This document shows positions 6,931-13,492 of a stretch of 13,927 nt of DNA, piece by piece. The position numbers were made by a program, and so were the translations under genes. The notes beneath the pieces were generated by a model. The model was not told the origin of the DNA and did not search any database. It saw only the letters and a program-made list of their open reading frames with translations. Position 1 is the stretch's first letter. The number at the start of each line of letters is the position of its first letter. The stretch comes from Thermoleophilia bacterium (GTDB lineage Bacteria; Actinomycetota; Thermoleophilia; Gaiellales; Gaiellaceae): positions 1-13,927 of the forward strand of contig JAICZB010000035.1 in NCBI GenBank assembly GCA_025933895.1, given 5' to 3'.

Positions 6931-7008
6931 TGGCAGGGAGCTCCGCCGGCGATTAAGTTAAGAGGCTCGTTCACCCGCGGCTCTGCGGCAAGAGAGAAGG
7001 GGGAGGGA
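6930..7008 (+). promoter_or_regulatory. Candidate promoter and leader of the first PASTA paralog
   Basis: TTGGCA (6930-6935) and TAAGTT (6954-6959) are separated by 18 bp, close to a vegetative sigma-70-type promoter. The section from GGCG (6948) to the ATG at 7009 aligns with the leader of the second paralog (10076-10130), sharing GGCG, a TAAnTT hexamer, TTCAC, TCTGCGG and a purine-rich ribosome binding site. The remaining gap (6839-6929) holds the palindrome and no other recognisable element. Confidence 0.45.
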
Positions 7009-8793
7009 ATGTCGGCACACCCGCTGGCCCGTTGGCGGCTTGTGCTTTTCGTCTCGCTCGCGTGCCTCGGGCTCGTCGGCGCCGCGCGCGGCGCTGCCTC
7101 CGCCCTCATCGGCACGTCCCCCGCCAAGAACGTGCCGTACATCCAGGTGAACGGGACGGGGAGCAGCTACGTCCGGGCCTCGACCCTGATCGGCAGCAGG
7201 GTCTACATCGGAGGGACATTCTCCGAGGTGTACGAGCCGGCGTCCGGCAAGAACTACGCGAGGCACGACCTCTATGCGTACGACGACGGCACGGACCGGG
7301 TGGCGTCGTTCGCGCCCACCTTCAACGGGCAGGTCTGGGCGCTCGACCGGAGCCCCGACGGCCGCTATCTGTACGCAGCCGGCAGCTTCACCACGGTCGA
7401 CGGTGCCGTACGCACGGGGCTGGCGCGGTTCGATCTGAAGACCGGCAAGCTGACCAAGTTCAACGCACACCTGAACGGTCAGGCCCGGACCGTCGACTTC
7501 GTCCGCGGGCACCTCATCGTCGGCGGCACCTTCACGGCCGTCAACGGCGTCCGACGGGTGGCGCTCGCCAGCCTCGATCCTGCAACGGGAGCGCTGCAGC
7601 CCTATCTCGACGCGGAGCTGTCCGGAACGGTCTCGAGCTCGGCAGGCGCGACGGCCGTGCATCACTCGGCGGTCAACTCCACCGAGACGCAGATGGCCAT
7701 CGCGGGCAACTTCACCTCCGCCGGCGGCGCGACCCACTGGCGCACCTTCCTGCTCGACCTCGGTGGCTCCTCGGCCACCGTGAGCGCCTGGAACGCGCCG
7801 ATCCTGCAGCAGCCGTGCGACTCCGTCGGCCATCCGAACTACGTGAGCGCCATGTCGTTCTCCCAGGACGGCACGTGGTTCGCAATGGTGACGAGCGGCT
7901 ACCGGAACCTGAACAACGGGTTCCCGCTGACCCAGACCGTGTGCGGAGCGGTCGCGCGGTTCAGCACCCGCGAGGTCGGCAACATCGCGCCGACGTGGGC
8001 GAACTACACAGGTTGCGACTCGCTGTACGGCGTCCTCGTGGAACCCGGTGCCGTGTATGTGGACGGTCACCAGCGGTGGCTGGACAACACGGGCTGCGAC
8101 GTTGCCGGGGCGGGGGCCGTGAAGCGGCCGGGGATCGGAGCGGTCGATCCCACCACCGGTCACGCGCTCGCCTGGAATCCCACCCGATCCCGAGGACGCG
8201 GCGCCGACTTCCTCGAGCTGGTCGGATCCGGTCTGCTCATCCTGAGTGACTGTGCGGCGCCGGGGAACAGCGGCGATGCGAGCTCCGGCGCCACTGACCT
8301 CGCCGGCGCGTACCACCCGTGCGTCGGTGTCCTACGCGCCCCCAGCACCGTCAAGCAGACGCTGAGCGTACGCAAGCTCGGCGCGAAGACCGGGACGGTC
8401 GTCTCGAAGCCGGCCGGGATCAAGTGCGGCTCGAAGTGCTCCCACAGCTACACGGTCGGCAGCACGGTCACGCTGACCGCCAGGTCCGGCAAGGGATGGG
8501 CCTTTGCCGGCTGGTCCGGCGTCTGCACCGGGAAGGCGACCTGCGCGGTACCGCTGACCGCTGACCGCTCCGTCCAGGCGTCGTTCCGGAAGGCGTGCGT
8601 CGTACCCGAGCTCCGGGGGAAGAGCCTGAGCGTCGCCAGGCGCACGATCAAGGCGTACGGCTGCCGGGTCGGCGAGGTCAAGCAGGTCTTCTCCGCCAGG
8701 GTGAAGGCGGGACGGGTGGTCTCCGAGCGGCCGAAGGCGCACAGCGTGCGCAAGCCTGGCGCCGCCGTCACCCTGATCGTCAGCAAGCGTTAA
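7009..8793 (+). CDS. Secreted beta-propeller-like protein with bacterial repeat and PASTA domains (paralog A)
   Basis: 594 residues. Residues 1-32 are a signal peptide (basic start, hydrophobic core, GAASA cleavage region). Residues 55-445 form a repeat region with blade-like strands VYIGGTF (65-71), LYAAGSFTTVDG (121-132), LIVGGTFTAVNG (169-180) and MAIAGNFTSAGG (229-240), resembling delta-60/DUF5122-type propellers. Residues 448-527 match a bacterial (InlB B/Flg_new-type) repeat with GTVVSKPAGIKCGSKC and FAGWSG; C473, C477, C506 and C512 could form disulfides. Residues 530-594 are a PASTA domain beginning VVPELRGKSLSVARRTI. PASTA domains elsewhere bind peptidoglycan or muropeptides, so cell-wall attachment is an inference. 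GGGGGAGGGA precedes the ATG at 7009; the open frame back to 6070 is antisense of the membrane-protein gene. It is roughly 70% identical by eye to the gene at 10131. Confidence 0.88.
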   Translation: MSAHPLARWRLVLFVSLACLGLVGAARGAASALIGTSPAKNVPYIQVNGTGSSYVRASTLIGSRVYIGGTFSEVYEPASGKNYARHDLYAYDDGTDRVASFAPTFNGQVWALDRSPDGRYLYAAGSFTTVDGAVRTGLARFDLKTGKLTKFNAHLNGQARTVDFVRGHLIVGGTFTAVNGVRRVALASLDPATGALQPYLDAELSGTVSSSAGATAVHHSAVNSTETQMAIAGNFTSAGGATHWRTFLLDLGGSSATVSAWNAPILQQPCDSVGHPNYVSAMSFSQDGTWFAMVTSGYRNLNNGFPLTQTVCGAVARFSTREVGNIAPTWANYTGCDSLYGVLVEPGAVYVDGHQRWLDNTGCDVAGAGAVKRPGIGAVDPTTGHALAWNPTRSRGRGADFLELVGSGLLILSDCAAPGNSGDASSGATDLAGAYHPCVGVLRAPSTVKQTLSVRKLGAKTGTVVSKPAGIKCGSKCSHSYTVGSTVTLTARSGKGWAFAGWSGVCTGKATCAVPLTADRSVQASFRKACVVPELRGKSLSVARRTIKAYGCRVGEVKQVFSARVKAGRVVSERPKAHSVRKPGAAVTLIVSKR

Positions 8794-8819
8794 GCGCCAT
8801 CGCCCGCCGCGGCGGCGCT
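8793..8819. terminator. GC-rich hairpin at the convergent ends of two genes
   Basis: AGCGCC (8793-8798) can pair with GGCGCT (8814-8819), and a nested CCGCCGCGGCGG palindrome lies inside. The element spans the whole 24-bp gap between the stop of paralog A and the stop of the minus-strand gene at 8818. It has no T-tract. The position suggests a shared terminator. Confidence 0.4.
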
Positions 8820-9999
8820 ACGAGACGATCGGGCCGAGACGCGACCTGCGCAGGTCGAGCTTGCCGTTGCCGTCGAACCTGATCGTCAACGCCCGCTTCT
8901 TCTCCTTTTTGGGGTGCGAGAAGCAGACGAGGTCGAACCGCCAGCTGATCGTCAGGTGACGACGCAGCCTGGCCGGCCCGAGCAACTGGAACCGCGCAAC
9001 ACCGGAGATCAAGTCCTGGGAGCAACCCTGGCGGTGGGTCGCGCCGCATGTGATGCCGATGCTCGGAGAGCGTCTGACCCTCGCGGATCCGCGGGGATAC
9101 ACCAACCTGAGACCGCGTGCGGCGAGCTTCCTTCTCACGTCGCGCCGCCATTGGATACGTCCGGTGCAGGAGAGGGAGTGACCGCGTGCACAGGCGAGCT
9201 TCCACCTGAGTGCCAGGAAGATCTTGTTGCCGTGGTTCACGCTCCAGCCGATCATGCGGGCTCTCAGCCGGGTGCACTCACACCTCGTCGAGGGGCCGCT
9301 GAGCCGGATCCTGTCGGTGCCCTGTTGACTGCCCGCCGTGTAGCTGAAGGTCAGGTCGCCGGTCGCCTGGCCGAGCTCGGTGGGGGTGAAGCCCACGGTC
9401 ACGCTGCAGCTGCTCGGGAAGCTGATCGTCCCACAGTTGTTCTTCTGGATCGCGAACGGTGCCGGAACGGACAGGTGGCTGAGGCCGCCGGGCAAGCTGG
9501 TCCAACCGAACGTGAAGGTGATCGAGCTCGTCGCGCCGACGCGGGTGTCGGAGAACTCGCCTGAGCCCGGGCTGACGGTGAACGGCAGGGTCTGCGACGT
9601 GACCCCGTCGCCGCTGAGCGCGATCGAATCCGTGCCGTGCTCGGTACCCACCGAGTAGTCGAAGGTCAGGTTGCGGGTCGCCGGACCGGCCTGGGTGGGT
9701 GCGAAGCCGGCGGTCAACGTGCAGGTCTGCTGGAACTTCATCGTGCCGCAGTCGTTTGTGTAGATCAGGAACGGAGCCGCGACCGCGAACGTGCTCAGGT
9801 CCCCGGATTGAGAGCTCGTCCAGGTGAGCGTGAACGTCTTCAGCGTCGTCCCGCCGATCTGGGTGGCGGGGAACGCTCCGTTGCCTGGACTGATGGAAAA
9901 CGGCAGCGGGGTCTGGGCTCCTGCCCCGCCCGTGAACAGCAGCCAGCCCGCCAGTAAGAAAACGACGGCGAGCCCCCCGCCCCCGATCAAGCGCCGCAT
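8818..9999 (-). CDS. Secreted protein with two tandem ASH/choice-of-anchor-like Ig repeats and a basic Cys-containing tail
   Basis: 393 residues. Residues 1-28 are a signal peptide (MRRLIGGGG, hydrophobic core, AGAQ). Two homologous repeats of about 100 residues follow, 31-132 and 137-236. Each runs LPF(S/T)(I/V)SPG.G.F, then a Gly and Thr/Phe-rich strand, WTS, APF.I, NDCGT or NNCGT, a second Cys, FAPT/FTPT, LTF.Y and GTD.I.LSG. This is the ASH/HYDIN or choice-of-anchor type Ig-like module, with one Cys pair per repeat. Residues 237-393 form a different region: highly basic (many Arg), with eight Cys and some beta-like strands (ISWRFDLVCF, ALTIRFDG); I do not recognise it. No good Shine-Dalgarno precedes the ATG at 9999. 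It sits inverted between the two PASTA paralogs, convergent with A and divergent from B, and is probably an extracellular or wall-associated adhesin-like protein (inference). Confidence 0.78.
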   Translation of the reverse strand: MRRLIGGGGLAVVFLLAGWLLFTGGAGAQTPLPFSISPGNGAFPATQIGGTTLKTFTLTWTSSQSGDLSTFAVAAPFLIYTNDCGTMKFQQTCTLTAGFAPTQAGPATRNLTFDYSVGTEHGTDSIALSGDGVTSQTLPFTVSPGSGEFSDTRVGATSSITFTFGWTSLPGGLSHLSVPAPFAIQKNNCGTISFPSSCSVTVGFTPTELGQATGDLTFSYTAGSQQGTDRIRLSGPSTRCECTRLRARMIGWSVNHGNKIFLALRWKLACARGHSLSCTGRIQWRRDVRRKLAARGLRLVYPRGSARVRRSPSIGITCGATHRQGCSQDLISGVARFQLLGPARLRRHLTISWRFDLVCFSHPKKEKKRALTIRFDGNGKLDLRRSRLGPIVS

Positions 10000-10075
10000 G
10001 GCATCGATGCTATTCGGGAGGGTCGAGCACGTCCAGAGGTCCCGCTCGAGCGAAGTGAAAGCGATTCGGTTAAAG

Positions 10076-10130
10076 GGCGCTAACTTATGGGCACTTCACT
10101 GCCGTTCTGCGGACTCGATGGAGGGGGAGA
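10076..10130 (+). promoter_or_regulatory. Leader of the second PASTA paralog, similar to that of the first
   Basis: From GGCG (10076) to the ATG at 10131 this stretch aligns with 6948-7008: GGCG, TAACTT (10081-10086, a possible -10 box), TTCAC, TCTGCGG, then GGAGGGGGAGA as ribosome binding site. No convincing -35 box lies at the right distance. The rest of the 131-bp divergent gap holds a 10-bp palindrome GCATCGATGC (10001-10010) beside the start of the minus-strand gene. Confidence 0.4.
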
Positions 10131-11921
10131 ATGTCGGATCGGCGCGCCCGGTGGCGGCTCGTGCTCTTCGTATCGGTTGTCTGCTCGGGGCTCGTCGCCG
10201 CGCTGCCGGGTGCTGCGTCCGCGCTCGTGGGCACGACGCCCGCCGGCAACATCCCGTACATCGAGGTGCAGGGGACCGGAGACGATTACGCACGGGCCTC
10301 GACCCTGGTCGGCAGCACGGTCTACATCGGGGGAACGTTCTCCAAGGTGTTCGAGGCGGTGTCCCACAAGGACATTGCGAGGACGAACCTCTATGCCTAC
10401 AACGAGACCACCGGCCTCCTGACCTCGTTCGCGCCGACCTTCAACGGCGAGGTGTGGGCGCTCGACCGAAGTCCCGACGGCCGCTTTCTCTACGCGGCGG
10501 GTGACTTCAGCACCGTCGACGGCGTCGCGCGGAAGGGGCTGGCGCGGTTCGATCTCACGACCGGCGCTCTGACGAATTTCGACGCGCACCTCAACGGACA
10601 GGCGCGGACCGTCAACTATGTCGGCGGCCATCTGATCGTCGGCGGCGCCTTCGGCCAGGTCCAGGGCGTGAGCCGTGTTGCGCTCGCCAGCCTCGATCCC
10701 ACGACGGGTGCGCTGCAGCCCTACCTGGACGCGAAACTCTCGGGCACGGTCTTCAGCACCGCCGGCCCGACGGAGGTGCTCCATTCGGCCGTCAGCCCGT
10801 CCGGTAGGCAAATGGCTGTGGCAGGCAATTTCACGTCGGCGGGCGGCGCGACCCACTGGCGGACGTTCCTGCTCGACCTCGGTGCCACGTCGGCCACGGT
10901 CAGCGCCTGGAACGCCCCGATTCTGCAGCAGCCCTGCAGGTCGTCCGAGACACCGAACTACGTCACGGGCCTGTCTTACTCATCGGACGGCTCCTGGTTC
11001 GCCATGTCGACGGACGGCTTCAAGAACTCCTCCGGGCCGCTCAGCGCGACGGTCTGCGATGCGGTGTCGCGGTTCAGCACCACGGCGGCCAGCCACGCCC
11101 CGACCTGGGTGAACTACACGGGATGCGATTCGCTAGGCAGCGTTCTCGTGACCTCCGATGCGGTCTACGTGGGCGGCCACGAGCGCTGGCTCGACAACGC
11201 GCACTCCTGCGACGTCGCCGGTACCGGTGCGGTCGATCGACCCGGTATCGGAGCCGTCTCCCCCACAACCGGTCTGGCCCTGTCCTGGAATCCGACCCGG
11301 TCAAGGGGACACGGCGCGGACTTCCTCGGGCTGACGGCTCGGGGGCTGCTCGTCCTGAGTGACTGTGCGACAGCCGGGAACAGCAGCGATGCGAGCTCGG
11401 GCGCGAACTTCCTCGCCGGTGCCTATCACCCGTGCGTCGGTCTGCTGCCGGCCCCGACCCCGGCCCCGGTCAAGGAGACGCTGAGCGTGAGCAAGGCCGG
11501 CCGCGGGACAGGGACCGTCATCTCGAGCCCGGCGGGGATCAACTGCGGCTCCGCGTGTTCGTTCACTTACGTGCAGGGGAGCTCGGTCAGGCTGACCGCG
11601 ACGCCGGCCAGGGGATCGACCTTCGCCGGCTGGTCCGGCAGCTGCCTCGGGAAGGCCGCTTGCGTCATCTCGATGCTCGCCGCCCGCTCCGTCCGGGCGT
11701 CCTTCACCAGGGACTGTGTCGTCCCCAAGGTCAAGGGAGTGACGTTGCGCGTCGCCAAGCGACGAATCAAGCGTCACGATTGCCGGGTCGGCAAGATCAA
11801 GCACGCTTTCTCGGCCAGAGTGAAGAAGGGGCACGTGATCTCGCAGAAGCCGAAGGCGCATCGGCTGCGCGCGCACGGGGCCAGGGTCCGCCTGACCGTC
11901 AGCCGGGGCAAAAAGCGCTAG
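10131..11921 (+). CDS. Secreted beta-propeller-like protein with bacterial repeat and PASTA domains (paralog B)
   Basis: 596 residues with the same architecture as the gene at 7009. Signal peptide about 1-31 (MSDRRARWRLVLFV...GAASA); propeller-like strands VYIGGTF (64-70), LYAAGDFSTVDG (120-131), LIVGGAF (168-174) and MAVAGNFTSAGG (228-239); a bacterial repeat domain with GTVISSPAGINCGSAC and FAGWSG; and a PASTA domain at about 528-596 starting VVPKVKGVTLRVAKRRI. Long blocks such as GGATHWRTFLLDLG, SAWNAPILQQPC and LAGAYHPCVG are identical in both. The PASTA and basic tail (ending RGKKR) are more divergent and more basic than in paralog A, and the linker before the repeat domain is Pro-rich (APTPAPV). 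GGAGGGGGAGA precedes the ATG, fixing the start. It is probably exported and wall-associated; ligand unknown. Confidence 0.88.
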   Translation: MSDRRARWRLVLFVSVVCSGLVAALPGAASALVGTTPAGNIPYIEVQGTGDDYARASTLVGSTVYIGGTFSKVFEAVSHKDIARTNLYAYNETTGLLTSFAPTFNGEVWALDRSPDGRFLYAAGDFSTVDGVARKGLARFDLTTGALTNFDAHLNGQARTVNYVGGHLIVGGAFGQVQGVSRVALASLDPTTGALQPYLDAKLSGTVFSTAGPTEVLHSAVSPSGRQMAVAGNFTSAGGATHWRTFLLDLGATSATVSAWNAPILQQPCRSSETPNYVTGLSYSSDGSWFAMSTDGFKNSSGPLSATVCDAVSRFSTTAASHAPTWVNYTGCDSLGSVLVTSDAVYVGGHERWLDNAHSCDVAGTGAVDRPGIGAVSPTTGLALSWNPTRSRGHGADFLGLTARGLLVLSDCATAGNSSDASSGANFLAGAYHPCVGLLPAPTPAPVKETLSVSKAGRGTGTVISSPAGINCGSACSFTYVQGSSVRLTATPARGSTFAGWSGSCLGKAACVISMLAARSVRASFTRDCVVPKVKGVTLRVAKRRIKRHDCRVGKIKHAFSARVKKGHVISQKPKAHRLRAHGARVRLTVSRGKKR

Positions 11922-11931
11922 GCGCGCCGCT

Positions 11932-11947
11932 CTCTCGCCGGTGAGAG
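11932..11947 (-). terminator. Small hairpin after the tRNA gene
   Basis: On the minus strand CTCTC (11947-11943 side) and GAGAG pair around a 6-nt loop directly after the tRNA 3' end. It also follows paralog B by about 10 nt on the other strand. The stem is only 5 bp with no T-tract, so this is a weak candidate. Confidence 0.25.
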
Positions 11948-12020
11948 TGGGCCGGGCAGGGATCGAACCTGCGACCTTGGGATTAAAAGTCCCCTGCTCT
12001 ACCAACTGAGCTACCGGCCC
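11948..12020 (-). tRNA. tRNA-Lys (anticodon UUU)
   Basis: The minus strand reads as a full 73-nt cloverleaf. The acceptor stem is GGGCCGG/CCGGCCC with discriminator A at 11948. The D arm is GCTC-AGTTGGTA-GAGC, the anticodon loop CTTTTAA with TTT at positions 34-36, and the T arm GCAGG-TTCGATC-CCTGC. The first anticodon-stem pair (G27-A43) is mismatched; the other four pair. CCA is not encoded. The gene decodes AAA/AAG lysine codons. Its promoter must lie within the 39-bp gap before the crotonase gene or inside it. Confidence 0.96.
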
Positions 12021-12059
12021 GCTGCTGCGGGGCGAGCGTAGCGCCGTAGGATCTCGGTC

Positions 12060-12860
12060 GTGGCGCCGGATGCGTACGAGACGGAGTTCCCGTCGCTCGA
12101 CCTCGATCGGCCGGAGGACGGGATCCTGCGCCTGACGCTGCGAGCACCCGGGCGGCTCAACGCCGTGAGCGAGGCGCAGCACGGCGAGCTCGCGCGGGTC
12201 TGGCAGGCGATCGGGCAGGACGAGGAGACTCGCGCGGTCCTCGTCCGCGGCGCGGACGGGGCATTCAGTTCGGGCGGCGACCTCGATCTCGTGCTCGCCA
12301 TTGCCGACGACGCCGGCACGCGCTCACGCGTCTTCCACGAGGCCCGCGACCTCGTCTACAACATGCTCGCCTGCCCGACGCCGATCGTCTCCGCGATCAC
12401 CGGGCCGGCCGTCGGCGCCGGCCTCGTCATCGGCCTCCTCGCCGACGTCTCGCTCGCGAGCCCGAACGCGCGCATCGTCGACGGCCACACGAAGCTCGGC
12501 GTCGCGGCCGGCGACCACGCCGCGATCGTCTGGCCGCTCCTGTGCGGGATGGCGAAGGCGAAGTACCACCTCCTGCTCTGCGAGGAGGTCGACGGCGCCG
12601 AAGCCGAGCGGATCGGGCTCGTCTCGCTCTGCGTCCCCGAGGAGGAGCTCGAGGAGCGCGCGCTCGAGATCGCGCGACGACTCGCCTCGGGCCCGCGCTC
12701 GGCGATCGAGCACACGAAGCTCGCACTCAACGAGTGGCTCGTCAGGGCCGGGCCGATCTTCGACGCGTCGCTCGAGCTCGAGTTCCTGGACATGACCGGG
12801 CCGGACGTGCGCGAAGGCGTCGCGGCGATCCGCGAGAAGCGACCGCCGAGGTTCGTTTGA
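12060..12860 (+). CDS. Enoyl-CoA hydratase/isomerase (crotonase) family protein
   Basis: 266 residues with the crotonase fold: oxyanion-hole segments FSSGGDLDL (69-77) and ITGPAVGAGLVIGLLADV (113-130), then the ARIVDGHTKLGVAAGDHAAIVWP region (137-159) and a C-terminal helical cap. Crotonases act on acyl-CoA thioesters. The positions of the two catalytic Glu of classic enoyl-CoA hydratase appear to be V123 and H143, while D152 in AAGDHAA could serve as the acid/base, as in a common actinobacterial subgroup with an HxxxGxxAGD pattern. Hydratase activity is therefore uncertain; isomerase, hydrolase or another CoA reaction is possible. The GTG at 12060 is used, with a weak AGGA at 12048-12051. 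It overlaps the next gene by one base (TGATG). Confidence 0.88.
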   Translation: MAPDAYETEFPSLDLDRPEDGILRLTLRAPGRLNAVSEAQHGELARVWQAIGQDEETRAVLVRGADGAFSSGGDLDLVLAIADDAGTRSRVFHEARDLVYNMLACPTPIVSAITGPAVGAGLVIGLLADVSLASPNARIVDGHTKLGVAAGDHAAIVWPLLCGMAKAKYHLLLCEEVDGAEAERIGLVSLCVPEEELEERALEIARRLASGPRSAIEHTKLALNEWLVRAGPIFDASLELEFLDMTGPDVREGVAAIREKRPPRFV

Positions 12861-13468
12861 TGGACGAGACCCAGCTCCGGGCGGTGCTCGGCGAGCCGGC
12901 GGAGCTCGTCAAGAAGAAGATCGCCGACCGGCTCAACCCGCTCACGCGACAGTTCGTCGAGCGGTCGCCGTTCGTCGTCGTCGCGACCGGGCGTCCGGAC
13001 GGCGGGCTCGATGTGTCCCCGCGCGGCGACCCGGCCGGCTTCGTCCGCATCCTCGACGAGCGGACGCTCCTCCTGCCCGACCGGCCCGGGAACAAGCTCG
13101 CCGACACGCTCACGAACCTCCTCGGGGACGACCGGATCGCGCTCCTCTTCCTGATCCCCGGCGTGAACGACACCTTCCGCGTCAACGGACGCGCGCGGAT
13201 CGTCGACGATCCCGAGCTGCTAGCGGCCAGCGCAGTCGAGGGCAAGGCGCCGAAGCTCGGTCTCCTCGTCGAGGTCGAGGAGGCGTACACGCAATGTCCG
13301 AAGGCGCTCCTCCGCTCGGAGCTCTGGAACCCCGAGCGGCACGTCGAGCGCTCGGAGCTGCCCAGCTCGGGCGAGATCCTGCGCGCCGTCGCCGATCCCG
13401 AGCTCGACGTCGAGGACTACGAAGATGCGCGCACCGAGCGGTATCGGCGCCGCGAGGGGTTCTACTAG
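12860..13468 (+). CDS. PPOX-type FMN flavoprotein (MSMEG_1061-like)
   Basis: 202 residues, a split beta-barrel protein of the pyridoxamine 5'-phosphate oxidase-like superfamily, probably FMN- or F420-binding and cytosolic. Visible family segments are RSPFVVVATGRPDGGLDVSPRGD (35-57), LLLPDRPGNKLADTL (70-84), GVNDTFRVNGRARI (101-114) and AYTQCPKALLRSELW (142-156). The order and the TQCPKA segment fit the MSMEG_1061 group, whose physiological substrate is unknown. Its ATG overlaps the stop of the crotonase gene as TGATG, so the two are probably cotranscribed and coupled. A shared role, such as redox handling of a CoA-linked or aromatic compound, is only an inference. Confidence 0.87.
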   Translation: MDETQLRAVLGEPAELVKKKIADRLNPLTRQFVERSPFVVVATGRPDGGLDVSPRGDPAGFVRILDERTLLLPDRPGNKLADTLTNLLGDDRIALLFLIPGVNDTFRVNGRARIVDDPELLAASAVEGKAPKLGLLVEVEEAYTQCPKALLRSELWNPERHVERSELPSSGEILRAVADPELDVEDYEDARTERYRRREGFY

Positions 13469-13492
13469 CGCCGCACGTGGTAGGCGCCTTGT

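Noticed and set aside
6070..7008. Upstream extension of the paralog A frame to 6070
   Set aside because: It is antisense to the six-helix membrane protein and includes part of a terminator. The signal peptide and ribosome binding site fix the start at 7009.
6958..8316. Long minus-strand frame opposite paralog A, with a similar one at 10080-10856 opposite paralog B
   Set aside because: Both are antisense shadows in GC-rich coding DNA. Their similarity to each other follows from the sense-strand duplication and is not evidence for a gene. Their composition is Arg/Gly/Val-rich without domains.
8871..8883. Possible attachment-site copy of the tRNA T-arm (TCGAACCTG)
   Set aside because: The match is only about 9 nt, inside a coding sequence, with no integrase, so chance is the better explanation.
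11301..12182. A 293-codon minus-strand frame containing VAQLVEQGTFNPKVAGSIPARPT
   Set aside because: That peptide is the well-known false translation of a tRNA gene. The frame runs through the tRNA-Lys and then antisense to paralog B.
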